Shown here piece after piece: positions 1 to 6,001 of a stretch of 7,944 nucleotides of DNA (its first letter is position 1; every line of letters begins with the position of its first letter). Below the pieces are notes generated by a model, which saw nothing but the letters and a program-made list of their open reading frames with translations, made no database searches and had not been told where the DNA came from. Origin of the DNA: Dehalococcoidia bacterium (lineage in GTDB: Bacteria > Chloroflexota > Dehalococcoidia > Lucifugimonadales > Lucifugimonadaceae); assembly GCA_028278465.1 (NCBI GenBank), contig JANQEF010000030.1, positions 1 through 7,944 on the forward strand. The letters run 5' to 3'. The position numbers were made by a program, and so were the translations under genes.

Positions 1-1
1 G

Positions 2-235
2 ATCACTGGCCTTGCGCTGGCGCTCGGAACGCTGCTCACAGGCGCTCTGCTGATCGAGCGCATCTTCGTCTACCCGGGCCTCGGCGACATCCTGTTCCAG
101 GCGATCCGCCTCTCTGACTTCTTTGTGATCCGCGGGATTGTTCTGACCGTCATCATCACGGTGGCGGTAGCGACGTTCCTGCTCGACATCCTCTACCCGT
201 ACCTCGACCCGCGGGTTAAGTACTCACGGAACTGA
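2..235 (+). CDS. Oligopeptide/dipeptide ABC transporter permease, DppB/OppB type (C-terminal fragment)
   Basis: This is the last 77 codons of an inner-membrane permease of a peptide-type ABC importer; the rest lies upstream of the window. The frame is open from base 2 and ends in TGA at 233-235. The fragment shows the DppB/OppB C-terminal pattern: a hydrophobic stretch, then ERIFVYPGLG, a short loop, a final membrane helix rich in V, I and T, and the closing signature DILYPYLDPRVKY. In this family the part lines half of the transmembrane channel and pairs with the DppC-type subunit encoded next. The stop lies one base before the ATG of that gene, so the two are almost certainly co-transcribed and translationally coupled. 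The substrate class (peptide, nickel or sugar oligomer) cannot be told from this part. No cysteine is present. Confidence 0.9.
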   Translation: MTGLALALGTLLTGALLIERIFVYPGLGDILFQAIRLSDFFVIRGIVLTVIITVAVATFLLDILYPYLDPRVKYSRN

Positions 236-236
236 T

Positions 237-1175
237 ATGGCGACTGAAGGAACAACAGCTGAGCCGGTCGTCAGCTCGGGGCCTGAGATTCCCCGCGGCG
301 GCTGGGCTGACTTCTACGAAAACCGGCTCGACCCGATCATCCGGTACGCGAGGCGGAACCCACCACTGATAGTCGGCGTGGCGCTCCTGAGCAGCCTGCT
401 GATCTTCGTAGGCGTCGGCCACCTGTTCTATGACCACGAGCAGTTCCGGCCGCTCTCTGTGGACACACGCAAAGCTCCGTCATGGGACCTGCCGTTCGGC
501 TCGGACACTCAGGGCAGAGACCTGTTTGCGGTCGCCGTACGAGGCACCACGTTGACGCTGCGTATCGGCCTCATCGCCGGCGCAGTGGCCGTGATCATGG
601 GTACCGTGTTCGCATTCCTCGCCGCCTACTACAGGGGCTGGACAGACGCCGTCGTTCGGGTTCTTGTCGACGTCGGCCTCACTATCCCACCGCTGCTCAT
701 CCTGATCCTGATCGCCATCAACATCAGCGGCGGCCTCACGGTCGACCAGATGGGACTGGCCATATCGACCGTCGCCTGGGTCTTCCCTGCACGCACGATC
801 CGCGCACAGGTTCTCGTCTTAAGAGAGCGAGCATATGTGGAGATAGCGCGCCTCTCGGGAACCAGCGGCCTGGCGATCATCTTCAAGGAGATGATGCCCA
901 ACCTGATCCCGTACATCACCGCAAGCTTCGTCACCTCGGTTGCCGCCGGCATCCTCGCTTCGATCGGACTCGAGGCGATCGGCCTCGGCCCGTTCTCGGC
1001 GCCTACGCTGGGCATGACGATCTACTGGAACATCCAGTTCTCGTCGATCATCCTCGGCATGTGGTGGTGGTGGCTCCCGCCAATCGTGACGATCATCATC
1101 GTGTTCGTCGGGCTGTTCATGATCTCGGCCGGGCTCGACGAATGGTCCAACCCGAGACTGAGGAAATCTGTTTGA
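237..1175 (+). CDS. Oligopeptide/dipeptide ABC transporter permease, DppC/OppC type
   Basis: A 312-residue inner-membrane permease, a normal length for DppC/OppC. It forms the second half of the channel in a peptide-type importer. Visible features in order are a hydrophilic cytoplasmic N-terminus, a first membrane helix at about 44-62, the family motif GSDTQGRD at 88-95, helices at about 107-131 and 140-163, further helices near 172-185, 226-250 and 280-300, and the C-terminal GLDEWSNPRLRK. The ATPase-coupling EAA loop is at about 199-221 (AYVEIARLSG followed by the P of MMPN). Four consecutive Trp (276-279) precede the last helix. The ATG lies one base after the upstream permease stop. There is no convincing Shine-Dalgarno sequence, which fits translational coupling. 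The stop overlaps the TTG start of the next gene. The protein has no cysteine. Family assignment is firm, substrate unknown. Confidence 0.93.
   Translation: MATEGTTAEPVVSSGPEIPRGGWADFYENRLDPIIRYARRNPPLIVGVALLSSLLIFVGVGHLFYDHEQFRPLSVDTRKAPSWDLPFGSDTQGRDLFAVAVRGTTLTLRIGLIAGAVAVIMGTVFAFLAAYYRGWTDAVVRVLVDVGLTIPPLLILILIAINISGGLTVDQMGLAISTVAWVFPARTIRAQVLVLRERAYVEIARLSGTSGLAIIFKEMMPNLIPYITASFVTSVAAGILASIGLEAIGLGPFSAPTLGMTIYWNIQFSSIILGMWWWWLPPIVTIIIVFVGLFMISAGLDEWSNPRLRKSV
1161..1166 (+). promoter_or_regulatory. Ribosome binding site deciding the TTG start of the D-type ATPase
   Basis: AGGAAA lies five bases before the TTG at 1172, inside the last codons of the upstream permease. It supports the TTG start and a stop/start overlap (TTGA) with translational coupling. 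Confidence 0.6.
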
Positions 1176-2236
1176 CGACAGCTACACCCGAATCGGAATC
1201 CCCGGCCGCACCGGAGCAGAACGACGACGTCGCTCTGCAGGTGGAAGGCTTCAAGGTCTACTACGAGACGCCGCGCGGCACGGTGCGGGCTGTTGACGAC
1301 GTATCGTTCTCGCTCAAGCAGGGAGAGCGCTTTGCCCTTGTCGGCGAGTCCGGCTCTGGAAAGAGCACCCTCGCCATGGGCCTCATGCGGCTGACAAGGC
1401 CGCCAGGCCACATTGCGGGCGGACGCGCCGTTCTCAAGGGCCAGGACCTGATCAGCCTCTCCGACGAGGAGATGCGGCAGGTCCGGCTGCGTGACATGGC
1501 GCTGGTGCCGCAGGGAGCGATGAACTCGCTGAATCCGGTGATGCGCGTCGGCCAGCAGATAAGCGACGGCATCATCGACCACCTGCCGGAGGACGAGCCG
1601 AAGCCAAACAAGGCTGAGATGCGCGATCGTGTCGTGGCCCTGCTCGACCGCGTCGGGCTGCAGCCGATGGTCGCCCGCCTGTTCCCGCACGAGCTGAGCG
1701 GAGGCATGAAGCAGAGAGTGGCGATGGCGATCGCCATCTCGCTCAGCCCGTCCGTGATCATCGCAGACGAACCGACTAGCGCGCTCGACGTGATCGTTCA
1801 GCGGCAGATCATGCAGACGCTAGGCCGCCTGCAGGAAGGACTGAACGCATCCGTCCTGCTGGTCGGCCACGACATGGGATTGGTCGCCCAGTTCGCAGAC
1901 ACTGTCGGCGTCATGTACGCCGGCAAGCTGGTCGAGGTGGCGCCGGTCCGGACCATGTTCAAGAACCCGCTCCACGCCTACCCGAGGCTGCTGATCGAGA
2001 GCATCCCGACGCTTGATGAGAAGAAGCGGCTCGTCGGCATCCCCGGCATGCAGCCCTCGCTGCTTAACCTGCCGCCCGGTGACGTGTTTGCGCCCCGTTC
2101 GCCCCTGAAGTTCGAGCCGGAGGACGCGCTGGTCGAACCGAAACTGGTAGAGGTCGAGCCTGGCCACTGGGTTCAGCTGTCGAGGGCGTCGGTTGAGGAC
2201 TTCGATAAGTACGCGCACCTGGTCGACTACGGATAG
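1172..2236 (+). CDS. Peptide-type ABC transporter ATPase, DppD/OppD type
   Basis: A cytoplasmic ATPase of 354 residues that should power the permease pair encoded just upstream. All nucleotide-binding motifs are intact: Walker A GESGSGKST (58-66), Q-loop Gln114, signature LSGGMKQR (175-182), Walker B VIIADE (195-200), D-loop SALD (203-206) and H-loop His233. A C-terminal oligopeptide-transporter domain follows (about 268-336), with PSLLNLPPG and VEVEPGHW. The cysteines that usually follow PPG in this domain are absent (Asp304, Ser310). The start chosen is TTG at 1172, which overlaps the permease stop as TTGA and has AGGAAA at 1161-1166 five bases upstream. The same frame stays open back to 482, but that stretch is the permease read out of frame and looks nothing like an ATPase. 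The next ATPase gene follows after 58 bases. Confidence 0.93.
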   Translation: MTTATPESESPAAPEQNDDVALQVEGFKVYYETPRGTVRAVDDVSFSLKQGERFALVGESGSGKSTLAMGLMRLTRPPGHIAGGRAVLKGQDLISLSDEEMRQVRLRDMALVPQGAMNSLNPVMRVGQQISDGIIDHLPEDEPKPNKAEMRDRVVALLDRVGLQPMVARLFPHELSGGMKQRVAMAIAISLSPSVIIADEPTSALDVIVQRQIMQTLGRLQEGLNASVLLVGHDMGLVAQFADTVGVMYAGKLVEVAPVRTMFKNPLHAYPRLLIESIPTLDEKKRLVGIPGMQPSLLNLPPGDVFAPRSPLKFEPEDALVEPKLVEVEPGHWVQLSRASVEDFDKYAHLVDYG

Positions 2237-2281
2237 AGCGCCGTTCACCGAGTCTCCCGGACCGGTCAGCGCCCAATAACC

Positions 2282-2285
2282 GGAG
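2282..2285 (+). promoter_or_regulatory. Ribosome binding site deciding the TTG start of the F-type ATPase
   Basis: GGAG nine bases before the TTG at 2295. With the in-frame stop at 2277-2279 it makes this TTG the only sensible start for the complete ATPase domain. Confidence 0.55.
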
Positions 2286-2294
2286 AAGCAAGAG

Positions 2295-3344
2295 TTGGAA
2301 CAGCAAGACTCGCCACCACTTCTGGAACTGAAGCACGTCACCAAGATCTACGGTGGCGGCTTTCTCAACTCCGAAAACCGGACGGTGGCGGTAAACGACG
2401 CCTCGTTCATCATCCAGGAGGACCAGCCGCGCATCGTGACGATCGCCGGCGAGAGCGGCAGCGGCAAGACGACGATGACCCGCATGCTGCTCGGCAGCGT
2501 TACACCGACGCACGGCGAGATGTACTACCGCGGCAAGGACTACAGGAAGCTCAACAGGCGGGAGCGCAGGCAGTTCCAGCTTGAGGTGCAGCCGATCTTC
2601 CAGGACCCGTTCGAGTCCTACAACCCGTTCTACAAGGTCGACCACGTCCTGCACGCGCCGATCAAGAACTTCAAGCTGGCTGAATCGAAGGCTGACCGCG
2701 ACCGGATGGTCGTCGAGTCGCTCCAGATGGTCGGCCTGCAGCCGGACGAGACGCTGGGCAGGTTCCCGCACCAGCTCAGCGGAGGCCAGCGGCAGCGGAT
2801 CATGGTGGCTCGGGCGCTGCTGCTCAAGCCGAGGGTGATCCTGGCCGACGAGCCGGTTTCCATGGTGGACGCGTCGCTACGAGCCACGATCCTCGACAGC
2901 ATCCAGAACCTGAACCGCGATCTCGGCATCACCGTGATCTACATCACGCACGACCTGACGACCGCGTTCCAGATCAGCGACGACATCCTGATCATGTACC
3001 GCGGCAACGTTGTTGAGTACGGCGACGTGGCGAAGGTGATCCACAACCCGCAGCACGCCTACACGCAGCTGCTGATCGATTCGATTCCGCAGCCGGACCC
3101 GGACAATCGCTGGGGCGAGATCGTCCGCGCTACGGGCACCGAGATGGTTGGCACCGGCAGGCAGACTGATATCTTCGGCATCGATGCCGAAGGAGAGCGC
3201 AGCTACGAAGAGGTGGAGCCGAATCACTTCGTCCTGCGCGGCGGCATCGAGATGGACGACCGGAGAGCAGGAGAGCACACGCCCGCCGAGCCTCTTCAGC
3301 CGGACTCGATGAACCCGGTCAGCAACCCTTCGCTGCTGCGATAG
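2295..3344 (+). CDS. Peptide-type ABC transporter ATPase, DppF/OppF type
   Basis: The second ATPase (349 residues) of the importer; it should form the heterodimeric motor with the D-type subunit. Motifs are Walker A GESGSGKTT (52-60), Q-loop Gln103 in FQDPFESYNP, signature LSGGQRQR (161-168), Walker B VILADE (181-186), D-loop SMVD (189-192) and H-loop His219. The phrases QDPFESYNP and PVSMVDASLR are typical of the DppF/OppF branch. After HAYTQLLIDSIP (254-265) the C-terminal part is degenerate: it keeps only VEPNHF (307-312), lacks the Cys-containing motif, and ends in a polar tail of about 30 residues. The start is TTG at 2295: GGAG lies nine bases upstream, an in-frame TAA at 2277-2279 rules out a longer protein, and the next ATG codons fall inside the nucleotide-binding domain. 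No cysteine. The gene ends 14 bases before the convergent thioredoxin gene. Confidence 0.93.
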   Translation: MEQQDSPPLLELKHVTKIYGGGFLNSENRTVAVNDASFIIQEDQPRIVTIAGESGSGKTTMTRMLLGSVTPTHGEMYYRGKDYRKLNRRERRQFQLEVQPIFQDPFESYNPFYKVDHVLHAPIKNFKLAESKADRDRMVVESLQMVGLQPDETLGRFPHQLSGGQRQRIMVARALLLKPRVILADEPVSMVDASLRATILDSIQNLNRDLGITVIYITHDLTTAFQISDDILIMYRGNVVEYGDVAKVIHNPQHAYTQLLIDSIPQPDPDNRWGEIVRATGTEMVGTGRQTDIFGIDAEGERSYEEVEPNHFVLRGGIEMDDRRAGEHTPAEPLQPDSMNPVSNPSLLR

Positions 3345-3358
3345 GCCGTCGGGCGCTT

Positions 3359-4576
3359 TTACGGTCCCTCGCTGAACACGCCGAACGTGAAGTTGTGCAG
3401 TTGCGTGCCGGGTTCGGTGAATGTCAGCTTCAACTCCGACAGCTTGAACTCATCGGTCTCTACGATGCGGTACATCCTCGGCTGATCCAGCACGATCACG
3501 CTGCGCCCGGAATCGTCGTAAGTGACATCTGCACCTGCGGCGCTACGCTCCAGCGGCGCGCCGTCCAGTTCCACGACAACGGTGCCGCCCATGCCCGCCG
3601 TTCTGATCACGCCGTTCACGCTGGCCGCAAGGAACGGAAAGACGATGTAGCCGTCGCTGCCGTCACCGCCGCCCGGACCGTCGTAGACAAGTGATTCTGC
3701 AGCGTTCAGCCACCTGCCACTCAGCTCGAACTGCTCGTGGCGCCGCAGCTCCGTGTCCACGTAGTCGACAACCGTGTCAGGAGCGAGGTAGTAGGCGTCC
3801 TGCGCGGCGAAGAGTCCTGCCGAGTCGTAGCCGCGCCTGTAGCCGGCATAGATCTCACGTGTCTGCGTGTGAGCGTTCTCGACAACCGGCGGCTCGAAGT
3901 CACCGCCCCGCTCGATGCCGGACAGGTCAGCGCCCGCGCTCTCCAGCGCCGTACGGATTCGCAGCTCGGTGTCGTCGTATCCGCCCTCTCCGAAGTGGCG
4001 GTAGACAGCCTCGCCGTCCGAGCCGATCAGGTAGGTGGTGGGCCAGAAGCGATTGCCAAAAGCGGCCCAGCTCACCTTCTCGCTGTCCAGCGCGATCGGG
4101 TAGTCGAGTCCTGCCTGCGTAACGGCCAGTTCGACATTCGCCCGTTCCTTCTCGAAATCGAACTCCGGAGAGTGGACGCCGATCACGGTCAGGCCATGCG
4201 GCGCGTACCGCTCGTGCATCGCCTTCAGAAACGGGAAGGTGCGCACGCAGTTCACGCAGGTGTAGGTCCAGAAATCCAGTAAGACGACCCGGCCGTCTTC
4301 GGCAAGCTGCTCAAGGCTCAATTCGTCGGAGTTGATCCAGCCCTCGATCCCTGTCAGGTGAAGCTCCGGCACCGTCTGTAGCGGGTCAGCAAGTCCGGTG
4401 TCTGCGAAGAGCGGGACCGTTGTCGGGGTGGGCGGCAGCACGCCGCGCTCAGTCGTAGAGGCCGGAGTTTCGCCGGAGCCTGCAGCGCCGCCTTCCGACC
4501 CGCAGGCGGCCAGCAGCGCCAGCAAGGCCATGGACGCCGTTGCCAGGAGGCTGCGTTTAAGAGGCGGGCGCGGCAA
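3359..4576 (-). CDS. Thioredoxin-fold lipoprotein with DipZ-like C-terminal domain
   Basis: A 405-residue exported lipoprotein, probably anchored on the outer face of the cytoplasmic membrane and acting in thiol-disulfide exchange. The signal peptide has a basic start (RPPLKR), a hydrophobic core and a lipobox LAAC with Cys25. A Ser/Thr/Pro/Gly-rich linker runs to about 57. The thioredoxin fold covers about 70-212, with active site CVNC (107-110) in DFWTYTCVNCVRT, cis-proline in FWPTTY (Pro179) and HFGEGGYDDTE (194-204). These phrases match the thioredoxin part of DipZ/TlpA-like proteins. Residues 237-405 (from TQTREIYAGYRR, ending FTFGVF) match the beta-rich domain that follows thioredoxin in DipZ. 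The CcdA-like membrane domain of full DipZ is absent. The only cysteines are the lipobox one and the active-site pair. The start is TTG: no ATG, GTG or TTG lies between it and the upstream in-frame stop, and starting at Met16 would lose the basic n-region. A GGAG lies 12 bases upstream, rather far. Confidence 0.85.
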   Translation of the reverse strand: MPRPPLKRSLLATASMALLALLAACGSEGGAAGSGETPASTTERGVLPPTPTTVPLFADTGLADPLQTVPELHLTGIEGWINSDELSLEQLAEDGRVVLLDFWTYTCVNCVRTFPFLKAMHERYAPHGLTVIGVHSPEFDFEKERANVELAVTQAGLDYPIALDSEKVSWAAFGNRFWPTTYLIGSDGEAVYRHFGEGGYDDTELRIRTALESAGADLSGIERGGDFEPPVVENAHTQTREIYAGYRRGYDSAGLFAAQDAYYLAPDTVVDYVDTELRRHEQFELSGRWLNAAESLVYDGPGGGDGSDGYIVFPFLAASVNGVIRTAGMGGTVVVELDGAPLERSAAGADVTYDDSGRSVIVLDQPRMYRIVETDEFKLSELKLTFTEPGTQLHNFTFGVFSEGP

Positions 4577-4718
4577 GCGGCTTGATCGCTCCGGCCAACT
4601 GGCGGTCTTCGGCGCCGCCCAGGCTGTTCCACCGTCTACGTAGTCCAGTCAACGGATATGGTACTGGAGCGGATTCAAACCACCCGGACGCCTGATCCCA
4701 GAAAGCGGGTTCGTGAAC
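4577..4718. promoter_or_regulatory. Shared divergent intergenic region between two lipoprotein genes
   Basis: The two lipoprotein genes start back to back, so both promoters should lie here. The region contains a perfect 8-bp palindrome CTACGTAG (4636-4643). A TTGACT on the minus strand (just right of the palindrome) resembles a -35 box, but no good -10 sits at the right distance. On the plus strand TATGGT at about 4656-4661 is a possible weak -10 without a clear -35. The promoter role is inferred from gene orientation; no exact promoter can be fixed by eye. Confidence 0.35.
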
Positions 4719-5294
4719 ATGAGATCGCTCTCGATAGTCGCAGTGCTGTTGACCATCTCCGCCGTTGCGCTTGCGAGCTGTAGCAGCGCCTCAAGCAACT
4801 CTCTCGACGTGAAGTCCGTGAGCGCACAGTCGTTCGAGCTAACCGACGACGAGGGCGATGCAAGGGCAAGGCTGGCTCTGAGCGAAGGCGAACCCGCATT
4901 CACGCTCAACGACCGGTCAGGAACCAGCCGCGTTGAGATCAAGCTGGATGACGCCGGAAACCCGGTGGTGACACTGTTCGACGAGGGTGGCAGTCGCCGG
5001 GTCGGGCTGGAGTTTGCGAACGGTGAGAACCCGGCGCTGTTTCTCCGGGACGAACAGGGACGTTTGAAGGCCGGGATGCAGGTGCAGTCAGACGGCGCGC
5101 CGCACCTCTTCCTGCGGAACTCGATACTCGAGGACGGGTTCGCTGTGACACTGGTCGACAGCGATCAGCCGGTGATGGCACTGGCGGACCCGTCCGGCGC
5201 GAACCGAGCGTTCCTGGGACTCGAGGACTCCAGCTTCAACGGCTCGCTGGTCTTCGTCGCAGAGGACGGCTCAATACGCCTCGCGGTGCCTTAG
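4713..5294 (+). CDS. Small lipoprotein made of 23-residue beta-type tandem repeats
   Basis: A 193-residue predicted lipoprotein of unknown function. The signal peptide has a basic start, a hydrophobic core at about 6-21 and a lipobox ALASC (Cys23, the only cysteine). After a Ser-rich linker, the rest is a repeat with consensus roughly xhxLxDxxGxxRxxLxhxxxGxP (h hydrophobic). Units are about 40-61, 62-84, 85-107, 108-130, 131-153, 154-176 and a partial 177-193; the middle units are exactly 23 residues. Alternating hydrophobic residues, DxxG turns and the closing Gly-x-Pro suggest stacked beta-strands, perhaps a beta-solenoid. Similar LxDxxGxxR repeats occur in uncharacterised bacterial surface proteins. 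It may be a surface-exposed binding or structural protein. The longest frame starts with GTG at 4713; ATG at 4719 is equally possible and has GGG nine bases upstream. No enzyme motif is seen. Confidence 0.8.
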   Translation: MNMRSLSIVAVLLTISAVALASCSSASSNSLDVKSVSAQSFELTDDEGDARARLALSEGEPAFTLNDRSGTSRVEIKLDDAGNPVVTLFDEGGSRRVGLEFANGENPALFLRDEQGRLKAGMQVQSDGAPHLFLRNSILEDGFAVTLVDSDQPVMALADPSGANRAFLGLEDSSFNGSLVFVAEDGSIRLAVP

Positions 5295-5295
5295 C

Positions 5296-5321
5296 CTGCG
5301 GAGGTAGCGGCTAGTCCGCAG
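5296..5321. terminator. Possible bidirectional hairpin between convergent genes
   Basis: A perfect 7-bp inverted repeat CTGCGGA/TCCGCAG (5296-5302 and 5315-5321) encloses a 12-base loop, and TAG/CTA inside the loop could extend the stem. It begins one base after the stop of the repeat lipoprotein and overlaps the last codons of the convergent VanZ-like gene. The position suits a shared terminator, but neither side has a real T-run, so intrinsic termination is uncertain. Confidence 0.4.
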
Positions 5322-5874
5322 ATTTGCCGGTGGTTCTGCGCTGCGCCCACCTGAGAGCGAGAGTCGACGCAACGGCCATGAACCCCGCCAGCACGTTGAA
5401 GCCGACGTCGCGCATTGCGAAGTACCGGTTCGGCAGCGCTGCCTGGATCCCTTCGTCGATCAGTCCAAGCAGCGCGGTGATCACGATGGCGAGAACCGCC
5501 GGCGCCCACGCCGATCCGCGCTCTCGCAGCCTTTCAGCAAGCGCCTGGTAGACGAGTATCCCTACGAGGCCGTACTCGAACAGGTGCGTCCGCTCTTCCG
5601 GTATCCCGATTCTGGTCAGCACCATGCTGTACACCGCCACTACGCCCAGCAGAACCCAGATCTCCCGGCGGCCGGGACGCCTGTCCACTGCGCTCACGAC
5701 GATCACCGCCACCAGCAGGAAGAAGGCTACGGCAAACGCGCCGTCGAACAGGTCACGGCGCCGCAACTCCTCGGCCAGCGTTCCCGCCGTGCCTAGCGTG
5801 GAGTAGATCGCCGCGACCACCAGCAGCACCCACAGCCAAAGGCGTCGCTCCCGCCTGGATGTGAACAGTTTCAT
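5311..5874 (-). CDS. VanZ-like integral membrane protein
   Basis: A 187-residue membrane protein of the VanZ-like superfamily. Hydrophobic segments are near 12-31, 43-63, 72-90, 97-113, 122-139 and 158-175. The family's polar signatures are visible: RTHLFEYG (95-102), the pair D140-E141 followed by Gln144, and NRYFAMRDVGFN (149-160) with Arg150, Arg155, Asp156 and Asn160. In Enterococcus, VanZ gives low-level teicoplanin resistance, but most relatives are uncharacterised envelope proteins, so no resistance function is claimed. The start chosen is ATG at 5874, just before a basic segment leading into the first helix, though it has no good Shine-Dalgarno. A longer GTG start at 5931 would add 19 residues that do not look like family sequence. 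The gene lies 127 bases downstream of the histidine kinase on the same strand and converges with the repeat lipoprotein. Confidence 0.8.
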   Translation of the reverse strand: MKLFTSRRERRLWLWVLLVVAAIYSTLGTAGTLAEELRRRDLFDGAFAVAFFLLVAVIVVSAVDRRPGRREIWVLLGVVAVYSMVLTRIGIPEERTHLFEYGLVGILVYQALAERLRERGSAWAPAVLAIVITALLGLIDEGIQAALPNRYFAMRDVGFNVLAGFMAVASTLALRWAQRRTTGKSAD

Positions 5875-6001
5875 AGGGATTCGGTCCGAGCCGCGCTCTG
5901 TCAGCCAGTGAACCGCTACAGCATCGCACACGCAGCATGACCATCACGAGCGGTGCGAGAAACGGAGTGCGATCCAGCGCCAACGCATCGGCGCACGCGG
6001 A
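5875..6001. other. Spacer between the histidine kinase and VanZ-like genes
   Basis: These 127 bases separate two minus-strand genes. No convincing coding sequence, terminator hairpin or sigma-70-type promoter is visible by eye. The VanZ-like gene may be transcribed with the two-component genes or from an unrecognised promoter here. Confidence 0.4.

Noticed and set aside
482..1171. The frame of the D-type ATPase stays open for about 230 codons upstream of its start, suggesting a fused N-terminal domain.
   Set aside because: The translation is Arg/His/Pro-rich, resembles no domain and lies wholly over the clearly real permease in another frame. It is a high-GC shadow.
3345..3360. Possible terminator between the importer operon and the convergent thioredoxin gene (GCC/GGC followed by CTTTT).
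   Set aside because: The stem is only 3 bp and the T-run four bases, too weak to call.
3395..4643. Plus-strand open frames over the thioredoxin lipoprotein (3395-3694, 3691-4122, 3737-4282, 4398-4643).
   Set aside because: They are antisense to a protein with a signal peptide, lipobox, CxxC and conserved cis-proline; they show no motif of their own.
4651..4720. tRNA-like fragment: GGTTTGAATCC on the minus strand resembles a T-arm.
   Set aside because: The invariant C of the T-loop is missing, the stem relies on wobble pairs, and no matching acceptor, D-arm or anticodon arm can be built.
5875..5931. Longer GTG start for the VanZ-like protein at 5931.
   Set aside because: The 19 extra residues include no family sequence and there is no Shine-Dalgarno; ATG 5874 begins right before the basic segment and first helix.
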